Shown: positions 1 to 8,230, counted from the stretch's first letter. The stretch: 64,000 bases of DNA from JAHJQQ01 sp963737555 (GCA_963737555.1 CAVTTB010000008.1:434001-498000); one strand, 5' to 3'. Notes: generated by a model from the sequence alone, not told the origin. A program made the numbers and translations.

Positions 1-21
1 TTTCGTGGTGGGAGGGCGCAG

Positions 22-246
22 TTATGCCCGCTTCACCCAGTTGACATCCGGCTTCCGATTCTTCGCCACGCAGTCACGCAGGTAGAGATTGATCAGACTT
101 TGGTAGGGGATACCCATTTCCTCCGACATCGCCTTGAAGTAGTCGATGACCTCCTGACCCATGCGGATCGTTACCAGCTTCTTCAGTTTCGAGGCGTAGG
201 GGTTCTTGCGGCTTTTCATCTTCGAGAAATCGTATTCGGCTTTCAT
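22..246 (-). CDS. BrnA/CopG-like antitoxin
   Basis: A 74-residue basic protein opening MKAEYDFSKMKSRKNPYASK, with a central VTIRM strand and a helix-turn segment around MSEEMGIPYQSLINLY. This is the layout of BrnA/CopG-type ribbon-helix-helix antitoxins, which bind a toxin and repress their own promoter. A BrnT-like toxin would normally lie directly upstream on the same strand. Here the upstream DNA instead holds a second antitoxin-like gene, so this looks like an orphan or a remnant of a toxin-antitoxin cluster. The start is the ATG at 246. Family assignment is from the motif; partner and target are unknown. Confidence 0.75.
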   Translation of the reverse strand: MKAEYDFSKMKSRKNPYASKLKKLVTIRMGQEVIDYFKAMSEEMGIPYQSLINLYLRDCVAKNRKPDVNWVKRA

Positions 247-297
247 GGCTGATTTCTCGAATGATCTTGCCTGAGTTGTATTTTCGAGTCGTCCGCA

Positions 298-516
298 CTA
301 ATCCGCGTGAGTCTTTGAGCGTCGGCCTGGGCACGTTATCAGGCGCTCTGTATTCTTCGTGACCCGGAGCAGATTGCGCAGCGCCTCATTTGCCACTTCC
401 GAGTTGGAAGATGCTGCCGCGATGTCGGGATCCAGCACCACAACGTTGCTCTCCTGCGTGATGCGCTTGTGGTACTTGCCTTGCACGGCCTTTGAAAAGT
501 CGTATTCCGAGCGCAT
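298..516 (-). CDS. antitoxin-like protein of the MRSEYDFSKA type
   Basis: A 72-residue protein beginning MRSEYDFSKAVQGKYHKR, followed by SNVVVLDPDIAAASSNSEVANEALRNLL split over the central part. The N-terminal signature is shared with many small antitoxins found beside BrnT or RelE-like toxins. The VVLDPD...VNEALR segment suits a dimerising ribbon-helix-helix core. The ATG at 516 is chosen because the signature starts there; an in-frame extension to 573 lacks family character. No toxin gene is visible next to it: the neighbours on the same strand are another antitoxin-like gene (22-246) and a HicB-like gene (570-809). The last 20 residues, rich in R, T and K, look non-conserved. Confidence 0.6.
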   Translation of the reverse strand: MRSEYDFSKAVQGKYHKRITQESNVVVLDPDIAAASSNSEVANEALRNLLRVTKNTERLITCPGRRSKTHAD

Positions 517-569
517 CCCGTCGCGAGCCAGCTTTCGTCTTTCAGCCTGCGTGGTTTTTCTGCCCGGGA

Positions 570-809
570 TCACGCAACGCTCTGCAACTTATTCGCATAG
601 CCCCGCCCGGCGGTTGTTGGCGGCAGCGGTTTTCCTTCCTGGCGATAAAGTTCGATTGCTTCCTCAACGATCTGGCAGAGTTCTTCGAACACACGCTGTT
701 CATCGGGGCCGTGACAACCAGCATAGATCAGTCCTGGGGCGCTGCCGACGTAGCATTGGTCTTCCTCGGACCACTCCAAGATCTTCACGTATTTCGCGCT
801 GTCTTTCAT
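570..809 (-). CDS. HicB-like antitoxin family protein
   Basis: A 79-residue protein with the HicB-like partial RNase H fold pattern: KYVKILEWSEEDQCYVGSAPG, then VFEELCQIVEEAIELYRQEG and KPLPPTTAGR. The beta-beta-alpha order and the EWSEED...YVG...PG run match the HicB family. Proteins of this subtype are commonly about 78 residues and lack the extra DNA-binding domain of longer HicBs, so it is probably full length. No HicA-type double-stranded-RNA-binding toxin is seen on either side, unlike the second Hic locus at 43.8 kb. The ATG at 809 has no strong ribosome-binding site. Confidence 0.7.
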   Translation of the reverse strand: MKDSAKYVKILEWSEEDQCYVGSAPGLIYAGCHGPDEQRVFEELCQIVEEAIELYRQEGKPLPPTTAGRGYANKLQSVA

Positions 810-924
810 GGGGTGACTGAAATTCCTGTGGTCACAAGGTGCATAGTCCTTATGCGGATGACATGCCTTGTCTGGTACGACTGGTGGTTACTCTATACCC
901 AGGGGCTGATGGAGGGAACTGCGC

Positions 925-1764
925 TCAACGGCGGGTAGATAAACCCTTCTGATTGAGGAATTCCCAGGTGCGGGTGATATGCAGAATATCGGTGTCCTTG
1001 CTGATCTCCGGGGGCAGCGGGGCGAAGGGTGCGGCCAACTGCACGATGCGGATGGCCGCGTCGTCGAGGACTTTCTGACCGGAGGGTCGCAGCAGGCGGA
1101 TATTGCGCACGCTGCCGTCGGGATTGATGGATACCTGCAACATCAGGCTGCCGGTGATGTTCTGCCGGCGTGCCGCGTCGGGATAATTCAGGTTGCCGAC
1201 ACGCTCTACCTTGCTGACCCACTCGTTCATATAGCTGGCGTACTTGAATTCCTGGGTGCGCGCGGAAATGAAGGCCTGGCGCGGGCGTTGCGAATAGGCC
1301 TGCAGTGATTGGCGCAACTGCTGGTCGAGGCTGGCCAGCTCCATGCTGCGATTGATCAGTTCCGCCGCGCTCGCGGGTGCGGTCGGCTTGGCGTCCTCCG
1401 CCACCTGCACTTTGCGCTGCGCGGCGGCATTGGTCAGCGTACGCGCCTCGCCCGCAGTCTTGGCGGGCGGCGGGGCACTGGCGGCCGGCTGCGCAGCCTG
1501 CTCCAGCTGCGGCCGTACCTTTTCCGTCGTATTGCCGCCACCGTCCTGGCTGACCTGTGCCAGGTAATCGGCCTGTTCGGGCGCGGGCGTATCGCGTGGG
1601 GTGACCAGGGTGATGTCGAGCGTCGGCAGTTTGCCCTGATCCTCCGGTTCGCGCGGGGCGAACGAAATACCGAGGATCAGCAACGCATGCAGTGCCACCG
1701 CGATCAATACGCTTACCAGCAGACGGTCGCCGCCATCGCTGTAGATTGCGGGTGTGGTGGTCAT
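925..1764 (-). CDS. TonB family energy-transducing protein
   Basis: A 279-residue periplasm-spanning protein. Residues ~10-35 form the N-terminal membrane anchor (LLVSVLIAVALHALLILGI). Next comes a proline/alanine-rich linker with a coiled-coil-like stretch (~120-170). A C-terminal TonB domain (~195-279) carries YPDAARRQNITGSLMLQVSI, then the helix-strand end with ILHITRTWEF. TonB proteins pass proton-motive energy to outer-membrane transporters. The anchor carries the H expected for TonB. No exbB/exbD is adjacent, so it must borrow a motor encoded elsewhere. The start at 1764 overlaps the stop of the upstream Gx-type gene by 4 bp, implying translational coupling. A longer reading upstream is only the shadow of that gene. 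Confidence 0.88.
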   Translation of the reverse strand: MTTTPAIYSDGGDRLLVSVLIAVALHALLILGISFAPREPEDQGKLPTLDITLVTPRDTPAPEQADYLAQVSQDGGGNTTEKVRPQLEQAAQPAASAPPPAKTAGEARTLTNAAAQRKVQVAEDAKPTAPASAAELINRSMELASLDQQLRQSLQAYSQRPRQAFISARTQEFKYASYMNEWVSKVERVGNLNYPDAARRQNITGSLMLQVSINPDGSVRNIRLLRPSGQKVLDDAAIRIVQLAAPFAPLPPEISKDTDILHITRTWEFLNQKGLSTRR

Positions 1765-2273
1765 GCCGAGGTCTTCGCCAGTCCGTTCAAAATCATGTGC
1801 GCGAGTATACCGCCGAGTACGCCGAACAACAGGGCTACCGTCAGCAAGATTGGCAACAGGTGCAACAGGCCCGGGTGCGGGATGAACAGCGCGTAGGCGA
1901 GGGCGAATTGCCCCAGCATATGCGCCAACGCAGCCAGTACGCTGTAGCCCACCGCGCCGAAACGCAGCCACTGTGTGCGCGTGACCAGCCACAACACCGC
2001 CACGCTGCACAGCGCACCGCCGAGACTCAAGGCGAAGGTCGGCGACAGAAACGTACCCAGCAATAATCCGCTGACCAGCACGCGTAGCAGACTCACCCAG
2101 GCCGCTGTGCCCCAACCAAAGCGCATCAGCACCACGATGGTGATGACATTCGCCAATCCCGGTTTGATACCCGGCAGCGGACTGGGCAGTGTCGCTTCGA
2201 GCAGATGAATCGCGACCGCCAGCGCGGTCAGCCAGGCGATGCGTTGATCTTCGCGGGTCGGGGTCAGTTGCAT
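1761..2273 (-). CDS. Gx transporter family membrane protein
   Basis: A 170-residue integral membrane protein with about five hydrophobic segments. The conserved loop PSPLPGIKPGLANVITIVVL near residues 30-50 is typical of the Gx transporter / HepT-I-like family, which resembles ECF-transporter S components. In many bacteria this gene sits beside apbE and a NusG domain II gene, as here (both at 3.2-4.6 kb), suggesting a shared role in redox-cofactor or isoprenoid/quinone supply. The substrate is not known. The start ATG is at 2273; the stop overlaps the tonB-like start by 4 bp. Confidence 0.8.
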   Translation of the reverse strand: MQLTPTREDQRIAWLTALAVAIHLLEATLPSPLPGIKPGLANVITIVVLMRFGWGTAAWVSLLRVLVSGLLLGTFLSPTFALSLGGALCSVAVLWLVTRTQWLRFGAVGYSVLAALAHMLGQFALAYALFIPHPGLLHLLPILLTVALLFGVLGGILAHMILNGLAKTSA

Positions 2274-2295
2274 GGCGGGGTGGCGATCATTCCAG

Positions 2296-2652
2296 CTACG
2301 TCTCGCCCATATGCTGGCGGATAGTCTCCAGGCTCGGGTTGTTCGGCAACATCGTCCCGCGTACGTCCATGATCGGCACGCCGTAACCCCGCGGTGGCAA
2401 GCCCGACTGTTCCAACTTGCGGTTCAACTCATCGCGTCGATCCGCATCTTTGTCGATAAAGTATTCTGTGTATGCGATCCCCGCCGCCTCCAGCTCGCGC
2501 GTCTTCTGCTTGCAGTATCCGCAGGTGGTCATCGAATACATGATCACCTCATTATGTGCAGCGACGAACGCCGCCACGGGCTGCGCCTTGTGATACTGGT
2601 CCCAGGCGCCGTAGGCGGCCATGGCGAGGATGAAGAGTGGGAGTTTGCGCAT
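2296..2652 (-). CDS. glutaredoxin-family protein with N-terminal membrane anchor
   Basis: A 118-residue protein. Residues 1-18 are a hydrophobic signal anchor, followed by a thioredoxin-fold domain with the redox motif CGYC at residues 44-47 in the context MYSMTTCGYCKQK. A GVPIMDV segment supplies the cis-proline that glutaredoxins use to bind glutathione or substrate. It probably reduces disulfides at the periplasmic face or membrane surface. It lies in the apbE/NusG-II/Gx run, a redox-flavoured neighbourhood, and close to gshA/gshB, which would supply glutathione. The start ATG is at 2652. Confidence 0.85.
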   Translation of the reverse strand: MRKLPLFILAMAAYGAWDQYHKAQPVAAFVAAHNEVIMYSMTTCGYCKQKTRELEAAGIAYTEYFIDKDADRRDELNRKLEQSGLPPRGYGVPIMDVRGTMLPNNPSLETIRQHMGET

Positions 2653-2678
2653 CTGTATCGATCAGTTATCTCGTCGTT

Positions 2679-3155
2679 TCATTGCGCGCCGTGATTTTTT
2701 GTTCTTATGCGCAGAGCAATGTCTGTTAAGTCTGAGGAAATTATCATTTGTTCAGTGATTCGATGTGAAATGTCTTGAGTAAAAGCCTTTTCGAGATAGC
2801 TCATGGCGCGAGCATCATCCCCATTATTTTTTTCCGCCTTCGCCATCCAGATATTGAAAGCATAATTTAGAGGCGTTTCTTGGACACCAAGTAATTCACA
2901 TTCATGCCCATAATGTAAAGCGAGCGCGCTTTCGCCCATGTACGATAACCTTTCGGTTAGATGAATACATGTTGGAAGGTTCTTCTCATCCGAAAAATCT
3001 TTCTCCCATGAATTAATTTCGGTCTCCAGATCATTCATTTGTATTTCGGCATAGAGCTCTATGATATTTTTCTCATAAAACCTGGCCAGTCCCAGGCATG
3101 CCGTCGAGATAACGATAAACAAACCAATATATTTCGGTTTGATTGGTAATTTCAT
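2679..3155 (-). CDS. AT-rich hypothetical protein, TPR-like
   Basis: A 158-residue protein I do not recognise. Residues ~8-25 (YIGLFIVISTACLGLARF) are a signal anchor. The rest is helical with a Sel1/TPR flavour: SALALHYGHECELLG, then LNYAFNIWMAKAEKNNGDDA and AMSYLEKAF. This suggests a periplasmic protein-interaction domain. The DNA is visibly richer in A and T than its neighbours, and lysine, asparagine and isoleucine are frequent, pointing to recent acquisition. It interrupts an otherwise familiar apbE-NusG-II-glutaredoxin-Gx run with gaps of about 26-40 bp. The start ATG is at 3155. Function unknown. Confidence 0.65.
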   Translation of the reverse strand: MKLPIKPKYIGLFIVISTACLGLARFYEKNIIELYAEIQMNDLETEINSWEKDFSDEKNLPTCIHLTERLSYMGESALALHYGHECELLGVQETPLNYAFNIWMAKAEKNNGDDARAMSYLEKAFTQDISHRITEQMIISSDLTDIALRIRTKNHGAQ

Positions 3156-3194
3156 ATCTCAGTCTCGCACTATATGTGCCAAGTTTTCATTCTC

Positions 3195-3584
3195 TCAGAA
3201 ATTGATCGCATCATACCGCCGATCCCGCCCAAGAATGCGCACGCTGACCTGATTTGGCAGGCAGGCGGTGGTGTCGCCGGCGTGCCGGTGCCAGCCGCTG
3301 AGCACGCATAATTTGTTGCTGCACGGCGAATCCAAAAAACGCACCTGGGCATCTTTGATCTCGATATGACTGGCACCGATCGCCCCGTCGACTTCGATGC
3401 GGTGGTTCTCCGCCAGGCTTAGTGTCTGCACTCGTTCGCCGCGACTCCAGATCTCGACCTCTAGCGCGGCGCTATCCGGAGCCCACAACATGACATACGA
3501 CCAACCGATCAGGCAGGCGGCGATGAACAGCAGGACGGCATCGGCACCCGTGAGCCATGTGCGCAATGGCGATATGCCCATCAC
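3195..3584 (-). CDS. NusG domain II-containing protein
   Basis: A 129-residue protein with an N-terminal membrane segment (ADAVLLFIAACLIGWSYVML) and an extracytoplasmic beta-rich domain. The domain ends with the NusG-II signature: LDSPCSNKLCVLSGWH, then ACLPNQVSVRI. The cysteines in SPCSNKLC and the ACLPN motif are typical. The family usually neighbours apbE and Gx-type genes and is thought to serve flavin- or quinone-linked membrane redox enzymes, though its function is not established. Its start overlaps the apbE stop by 4 bp, so the two are very likely co-translated. Confidence 0.82.
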   Translation of the reverse strand: MMGISPLRTWLTGADAVLLFIAACLIGWSYVMLWAPDSAALEVEIWSRGERVQTLSLAENHRIEVDGAIGASHIEIKDAQVRFLDSPCSNKLCVLSGWHRHAGDTTACLPNQVSVRILGRDRRYDAINF

Positions 3585-4609
3585 GGCAGCGTCTGCATCT
3601 GGACCGTCGGCGTGCCTTCGATACGTACGCGCGCGGCCATTGCTGGGGTCATGGTCACAACACCGTTGTTATCGACACGCATGACCTGATCCACACCCAG
3701 GTCGCGGGCGATGCGTGGCCACGCGTCTGGTCCGGCGATGAACAACGCCGTCGCGGCGGCATCCGCGAGCAGGCCGTCACGGGCGATGACCGTGACCGAG
3801 ATGGCGCTGTCGGCGGGATAGCCGGTGCGCGGGTCGAGCAGGTGATGATAGCGGCGATTTTGATAGATGAAGAAACGCTGATAATCACCCGAGGTGGAAA
3901 TGCTGTCGCCGTCTTTGAGTTCGACGGCGCCGAGGATGCCTGGCTCGCGCGGATGGCGAATGCCGATGCGCCAGGGGCGTTCACCGCGGCTACCCGCGAC
4001 ATGAATATCACCGGCGACGGCGACGATGGCGTTTGTGATGCCAAGCTCGCGCAACCGGGCGATGGCCTGTTGTGCGGCATAGCCCTTGGCGCAGGCGCCG
4101 AAGTCGAGTTGCACGCCGCGGTGTTGGGTGGTGAGGTGGTTGGCAGTCAGGTGTAGATCCGTCATCGCCGGTGGATTTTTCAACCAATCGGCGATGCGGA
4201 CGGATTCCGGCGGTTGCTGCGGCAGTTCGTCGTTCTGAAAACCCCACAGCGCGAGCAGCCCGCCGATGGCCGGGTTGAACAGGCCACCGCTCTGTAGCGA
4301 AATGCGCTGTGTGCTCTCGATCAACGGTTGCAGTGTGGCAGGGACATCGGCCGCGCCGTGTTGTGCCAAGGCATGATTGAGATCCTGGAGTAATCCCGGT
4401 TGCCAAGCATGCCAGTCGCGATGCCATTGGTTGAGATCGTGTTCGAGTGCAGAGAACGCCTGTTCGGCTAGCGCGACGTCGACGTCGTACAGAGTGACGT
4501 CGATCAGTGTGCCGAAGGCGATGAATTGTTGTTCTTGCACCTCCGGCGCGGGCTGTTGGCAGGCGCCGAGCAGCAGCGTGCCGAGCAGGAGAATAATTGC
4601 GACCGGCAT
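3581..4609 (-). CDS. apbE: FAD:protein FMN transferase ApbE lipoprotein
   Basis: A 342-residue lipoprotein. The signal ends in the lipobox LLGAC with Cys17, predicting attachment to a membrane facing the periplasm. ApbE covalently links FMN from FAD to threonines of flavoproteins such as Rnf/Nqr subunits. Visible family marks are FIAFGTLIDVTLYD, the LDFGACAKGYAAQ motif, HHLLDPRTGYPA and the DAAATALFIAG metal/substrate region. The start at 4609 is chosen because it gives the signal peptide. An upstream extension to 4723 only translates a palindromic intergenic repeat. It is the first gene of the run continuing into the NusG-II gene. No rnf or nqr genes are in the window. Confidence 0.92.
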   Translation of the reverse strand: MPVAIILLLGTLLLGACQQPAPEVQEQQFIAFGTLIDVTLYDVDVALAEQAFSALEHDLNQWHRDWHAWQPGLLQDLNHALAQHGAADVPATLQPLIESTQRISLQSGGLFNPAIGGLLALWGFQNDELPQQPPESVRIADWLKNPPAMTDLHLTANHLTTQHRGVQLDFGACAKGYAAQQAIARLRELGITNAIVAVAGDIHVAGSRGERPWRIGIRHPREPGILGAVELKDGDSISTSGDYQRFFIYQNRRYHHLLDPRTGYPADSAISVTVIARDGLLADAAATALFIAGPDAWPRIARDLGVDQVMRVDNNGVVTMTPAMAARVRIEGTPTVQMQTLP

Positions 4610-4618
4610 GCCAAATGA

Positions 4619-4690
4619 TTCGTCACGCCGGCGCATACCGGTGGTCAGTTTTTTGAAAAACTTAGATTCCGGCATGCGCCGAAATGACAG
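4619..4690. repeat. palindromic intergenic repeat, CGGCGCAT..CCGG type
   Basis: Between gshB and apbE lies an inverted repeat of about 72 bp. The left arm at ~4621-4641 (GTCACGCCGGCGCATACCGG) is mirrored by the right arm at ~4669-4690 (CCGGCATGCGCCGAAATGAC) around a short A/T-rich loop. In one frame it reads FRRMPESK...GMRRRDE, a translation seen for dispersed repeats in many proteobacterial genomes. It could fold as a hairpin between the two genes and act as a processing or termination point. It is not part of the apbE coding region. Confidence 0.7.
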
Positions 4691-4726
4691 GAAGCGGAAT
4701 ACCCTTACGAAACGTCGCGCCATGAA

Positions 4727-5683
4727 TCAGGAACGTGAGCCTGCGTGTCGTGCCGCCAGGCAATCCATGAGCTGGCCGGCAATATCCAGTCCGTAGAGTT
4801 TATCCAGTTCGCGGATGCAGGTTGGGCTGGTGACGTTGATCTCGGTGAGGTAATCGCCGATGACATCCAAGCCGACGAAATACAGGCCGCGCGCGCGCAG
4901 CGCCGGGCCGACCTGTTCGCAGATCCAACGGTCGCGCGCCGAGAGTTCCACGCCTTCGCCGCGGCCACCAGCGGCGAGATTGCCGCGCGATTCGCCTTTG
5001 GCCGGGATGCGCGCCAGCGCGTACGGCACCGGTTCACCGTCGATCATCAGAATGCGTTTATCGCCGGCGCTGATTTCGGGGATGAAACGCTGCGCCATGG
5101 CGAAACGTGACCCATGTTCGGTGAGTGTCTCCAGGATCACGCCGGTGTTGGGATCGTCGGCGCGCACGCGGAAGATCGATTCGCCCCCCATGCCGTGCAG
5201 CGGCTTCATGACGATGTCGCCGTGTTCGACGAGGAATTCGCGTAACTGCGCATGACTGCGCGTCACCAACGTCGGCGCACAGCAGTCCGGGAACCAGGCG
5301 GTGTAGAGTTTTTCGTTGCAGTCGCGCAGGCTGGCCGGCTTGTTCACCACCAGCACACCCTCGGCCTCGGCGCGGTCGAGCAGGTGCGTGGTGTAGATGT
5401 ATTCCATGTCGAACGGTGGATCTTTGCGCATGAGCAGGATATCCAGCTTCTCCAGCGCCTCGGTGTGCGGTGCATCGAGTTCGAACCAATTTTTCGGATC
5501 ATCCTGTACGCGCAATTTGCGTAAATGCGCATACACGCGACCCTCGCGCAGGAACAGATCGGCTTGCTCCATATAGAGCAATTCCCAGCCGCGCGCTTGC
5601 GCCGCCAGCAGCATGGCGAAGCTGCTGTCCTTTTTGACCTTGATCGACCCGATCGGGTCCATGAGGATGCCGAGGCGCAGCAT
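4727..5683 (-). CDS. gshB: glutathione synthetase
   Basis: A 318-residue ATP-grasp enzyme that joins gamma-glutamylcysteine and glycine to make glutathione in the cytosol. The N-terminal domain begins LRLGILMDPIGSIKVKKDSS. Then come VNKPASLRDCNEKLYTAWF, the ATP-binding run KPLHGMGGESIFRV, RILMIDGEPVPYALARIPA with the glycine-rich loop RGNLAAGGRG, and the metal-binding end INVTSPTCIRELD. Length matches the family (~315-320). It starts 8 bp after the gshA stop, so gshA-gshB form an operon carrying the whole pathway. A palindromic repeat separates it from apbE downstream. Confidence 0.96.
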   Translation of the reverse strand: MLRLGILMDPIGSIKVKKDSSFAMLLAAQARGWELLYMEQADLFLREGRVYAHLRKLRVQDDPKNWFELDAPHTEALEKLDILLMRKDPPFDMEYIYTTHLLDRAEAEGVLVVNKPASLRDCNEKLYTAWFPDCCAPTLVTRSHAQLREFLVEHGDIVMKPLHGMGGESIFRVRADDPNTGVILETLTEHGSRFAMAQRFIPEISAGDKRILMIDGEPVPYALARIPAKGESRGNLAAGGRGEGVELSARDRWICEQVGPALRARGLYFVGLDVIGDYLTEINVTSPTCIRELDKLYGLDIAGQLMDCLAARHAGSRS

Positions 5684-5691
5684 AGCGGTTC

Positions 5692-6993
5692 CTATTGGGC
5701 GTTGTGTTCGGCGAGTTCGCGCGCCGCGGCCAGCATGGCCAGTCGGCCGATCACGCCGTAGGCGTAGAAGCGGTTGGGCTCGGCATCGGGCTCGCGGGTG
5801 CGGTCCGGCGTATTGCAGGGTTCGACGAAAGCCAGCGGTTCGAAATGCATGCCCGGTGCGTTGAGATTTTCATTGATGCCGCGTTCGGTGTGCACGCGAT
5901 AGAAGCCGCCGACCACGAAGTGATCGATCATGTACACCACCGGTTCGGCCACCGCTTCCTGCTCACCTAAGGTCTCGAAGGTATACACACCTTCCTGGAG
6001 GATCACCTTGCTGATGCTGGTGCCGCCTTTCATCGCCGACATTTTGCTGCGCTGTTTGCGGTTGAGGCTTTGCACTTCTTCGACGCTGCTCACCGAGATA
6101 ATGCCCATGCCGTAGGTGCCGGCGTCGGCCTTGATGACCACGAACGGCGGCATGTCGATGGCGTATTCGTCGTATTTCTTCTGTACGCTGGCCAGCAGCG
6201 CCTCGACGTTGCGGACCAGGCAGTCCTCACCTTCGCGCTTTTTGAAGTCGAGCTCGCCGCAGTTGCGGAACTGCGGGTTGATCAGCCAGGGATCGAGGTC
6301 GAGCAGCTTGGCGAATTCGGTGGCGACATTGTTGTAATGCTTGAAGTGGCCCGATTTCAGGCGGTTCGACCAGCCCAGTCCGGGCGGCGGCACCACCGTC
6401 TGTTCTATGTCGCGCAACTGCTCAGGCACGCCGCTGATCAGATCGTTGTTGAGGATCACCAGGCAGGCGTCGTAATCCGCCACACCGACGCGGTTGTCGC
6501 GACGGATGATCGGTTCCAGCTTCACGTAGCGCCCCGAGGGTAGCGCGATCTGTTCCGGTGCCTTCAGGTCGGGGCGTAGGGAACCAAGGCGTACCCGGTA
6601 GCCGCCTTTGACGATAATGTCCCTCAGGGTGGCCAGGCTTTCCAGATAGAACAGATTGCGGGTGTGATCTTCGGGGATCAGCAGGATGTTGCTGGCAGTC
6701 TCGCAGAGTTGTTCTATCTTGGCTTGCATGGCCTGAACGCACAGCGGCAGGAAGGCCGGATTGAGATTGTTGAAGCCGGCGGGAAACAGGTTAGTGTCGA
6801 CCGGCGCAAGCTTGAAGCCGGCGTTGCGCAGGTCCACCGAGGTATACAGCGGGGCGGGTGTTTTTCGCCACTCGGCGCGCAACCAGGTTTCGATGCGGTT
6901 CTGCTCGGTCAACAGCAGCGACTCGATCTGCTGCAAAGGTCCGGTGAGTGCAGTAGTCAGGTGCGGTACGGAGTGCAAAGGGTCGGCGGGCAT
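5692..6993 (-). CDS. gshA: glutamate-cysteine ligase, proteobacterial GshA type
   Basis: About 433 residues, catalysing the first step of glutathione synthesis (ATP + glutamate + cysteine). The sequence belongs to the glutamate-cysteine ligase group first noted in Acidithiobacillus-like bacteria, not the enterobacterial GshA. Markers are VDLRNAGFKLAPVDTNLFPAGFNN (split), LLIPEDHTRN, VVIKADAGTYGMGI and FVVGGFYRVH. The ATG at 6993 is chosen. A TTG at 7041 would add 16 residues; neither has a convincing ribosome-binding site. The gene is the promoter-proximal member of gshA-gshB and diverges from the pilG operon across ~220 bp. Confidence 0.93.
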   Translation of the reverse strand: MPADPLHSVPHLTTALTGPLQQIESLLLTEQNRIETWLRAEWRKTPAPLYTSVDLRNAGFKLAPVDTNLFPAGFNNLNPAFLPLCVQAMQAKIEQLCETASNILLIPEDHTRNLFYLESLATLRDIIVKGGYRVRLGSLRPDLKAPEQIALPSGRYVKLEPIIRRDNRVGVADYDACLVILNNDLISGVPEQLRDIEQTVVPPPGLGWSNRLKSGHFKHYNNVATEFAKLLDLDPWLINPQFRNCGELDFKKREGEDCLVRNVEALLASVQKKYDEYAIDMPPFVVIKADAGTYGMGIISVSSVEEVQSLNRKQRSKMSAMKGGTSISKVILQEGVYTFETLGEQEAVAEPVVYMIDHFVVGGFYRVHTERGINENLNAPGMHFEPLAFVEPCNTPDRTREPDAEPNRFYAYGVIGRLAMLAAARELAEHNAQ

Positions 6994-7183
6994 AAAGTTT
7001 GCTGTTCGAATGACGCTAAGGGGAAACGAGGATGTTGCCAATACTAAAGCAATTTGGGTTGGTTGGTGTTCATCCTCAGGGTAACCGGTAGTTTACCGGC
7101 GCGGGCTTCGCGGGTGAATTGAGTCCCGTAGGCTTAATTGGCGTAAAGAAATTGGCGCACGCGGGTACAAGGATCTGTTCCCG

Positions 7184-7189
7184 TATACT
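7184..7189 (+). promoter_or_regulatory. candidate -10 box for the pil-chp operon
   Basis: TATACT at 7184-7189 lies 29 bp before the pilG ATG in the divergent gshA/pilG spacer and fits a sigma70 -10 hexamer. No good -35 is found at the usual 16-18 bp spacing, so the promoter may be weak or activator-dependent. The rest of the spacer shows nothing else I can name. Confidence 0.3.
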
Positions 7190-7217
7190 CATCTACAGTA
7201 AGAGATAACTTACCGTT

Positions 7218-7679
7218 ATGCAAAATATTTTATCTACCGATCTGGACATGGAAACGCTGGGGGCTGTCGTGGAGCCAATCACGGAGAGTCAATTTGATGG
7301 CGAACTTGCGGGCTTGAAAGTCATGGTCATCGACGACTCCAAGACCATTCGCCGTACCGCCGAAACGCTCTTGAAAAAAGCCGGTTGCGAAGTATTTACG
7401 GCGACTGACGGTTTCGAGGCCCTGGCCAAAATTGCCGATCATCGGCCGGATGTGATTTTCGTCGACATCATGATGCCGCGTCTGGATGGCTATCAGACCT
7501 GTGCGCTGATCAAGCACAACCAGGCGTTTAAAGGCACGCCGGTGATCATGTTGTCGTCCAAAGATGGCTTGTTCGACCGCGCGCGTGGTCGGATCGTCGG
7601 CTCGGAGGAATACCTCACCAAGCCGTTCGCCAAAGAGGAATTGCTGGGCGCCATTAAGCGCCATGTCCAGCGCACTTGA
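7218..7679 (+). CDS. pilG: twitching motility response regulator PilG
   Basis: A 153-residue single-domain CheY-like regulator. After a ~30-residue N-terminal tail comes the receiver: acidic pair D39/D40, phospho-acceptor D83 in FVDIMMPRLDGYQTC, and lysine K135 in YLTKPF. The sequence KVMVIDDSKTIRRTAETLLKK...MLSSKDGLFDRARGR is characteristic of PilG. PilG is phosphorylated by the ChpA kinase and promotes type IV pilus extension and cAMP signalling. It is the first gene of pilGHIJK-chpABC. The N-terminal tail is longer than in Pseudomonas PilG; the ATG at 7218 follows the weak site AGAGATAAC. Confidence 0.95.
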   Translation: MQNILSTDLDMETLGAVVEPITESQFDGELAGLKVMVIDDSKTIRRTAETLLKKAGCEVFTATDGFEALAKIADHRPDVIFVDIMMPRLDGYQTCALIKHNQAFKGTPVIMLSSKDGLFDRARGRIVGSEEYLTKPFAKEELLGAIKRHVQRT

Positions 7680-7824
7680 TGCGCGGTGACGCCGCGGGGC
7701 GTGGCATGGGACGTGTACGGCTCTATTTTTGCAACAACCTTGTGAATCTTCCCGGGAACGGGGCGATAACATGGAACAGTCCGCGCCAGTTGGCGCGTGC
7801 CAGGTGAATGAAGGAGACAAGTTT

Positions 7825-8190
7825 ATGACGTGTATTCTGATTGTGGATGATTCTCCCACCGAGATGCATGTGCTGAAAAGCATGCTGGAGAAGAACGGTT
7901 ACCAGACCATCACCGCGACGAGCGGCGAACAGGGCGTTGAAGTTGCCAAGGCGGAAAAACCCGATCTGGTGTTGATGGATGTCGTGATGCCGGGGTTGAA
8001 CGGTTTCCAGGCCACGCGCCAACTGACCAAGGGCGCGGAGACCGCGACGATCCCGGTGATTATCTGTACCACCAAGGATCAGGAAACGGATCGTGTCTGG
8101 GGTATGCGCCAAGGCGCCAAAGATTACGTCACCAAACCGGTCGTCGAAGGCGATCTGATCGGCAAAATCAAGAGTGCGCTCGGCGGCTGA
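7825..8190 (+). CDS. pilH: twitching motility response regulator PilH
   Basis: A 121-residue CheY-like receiver with D8/D9, phospho-acceptor D52 in LVLMDVVMPGLNGFQATRQL, the T of ICTTKDQETD and K104 in YVTKP. The phrase TKDQETDRVWGMRQGAKDY is diagnostic of PilH. PilH drains phosphate from the Chp kinase and favours pilus retraction. The start at 7825 is set by AAGGAGACA 7 bp upstream and by alignment to the receiver start. An in-frame extension to 7729 is not needed. It lies 145 bp after pilG and 40 bp before pilI. Confidence 0.95.
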   Translation: MTCILIVDDSPTEMHVLKSMLEKNGYQTITATSGEQGVEVAKAEKPDLVLMDVVMPGLNGFQATRQLTKGAETATIPVIICTTKDQETDRVWGMRQGAKDYVTKPVVEGDLIGKIKSALGG

Positions 8191-8230
8191 TGTTGCCGTC
8201 GGCCCCGCTACCACCAGGGAGGTGTGCCGA

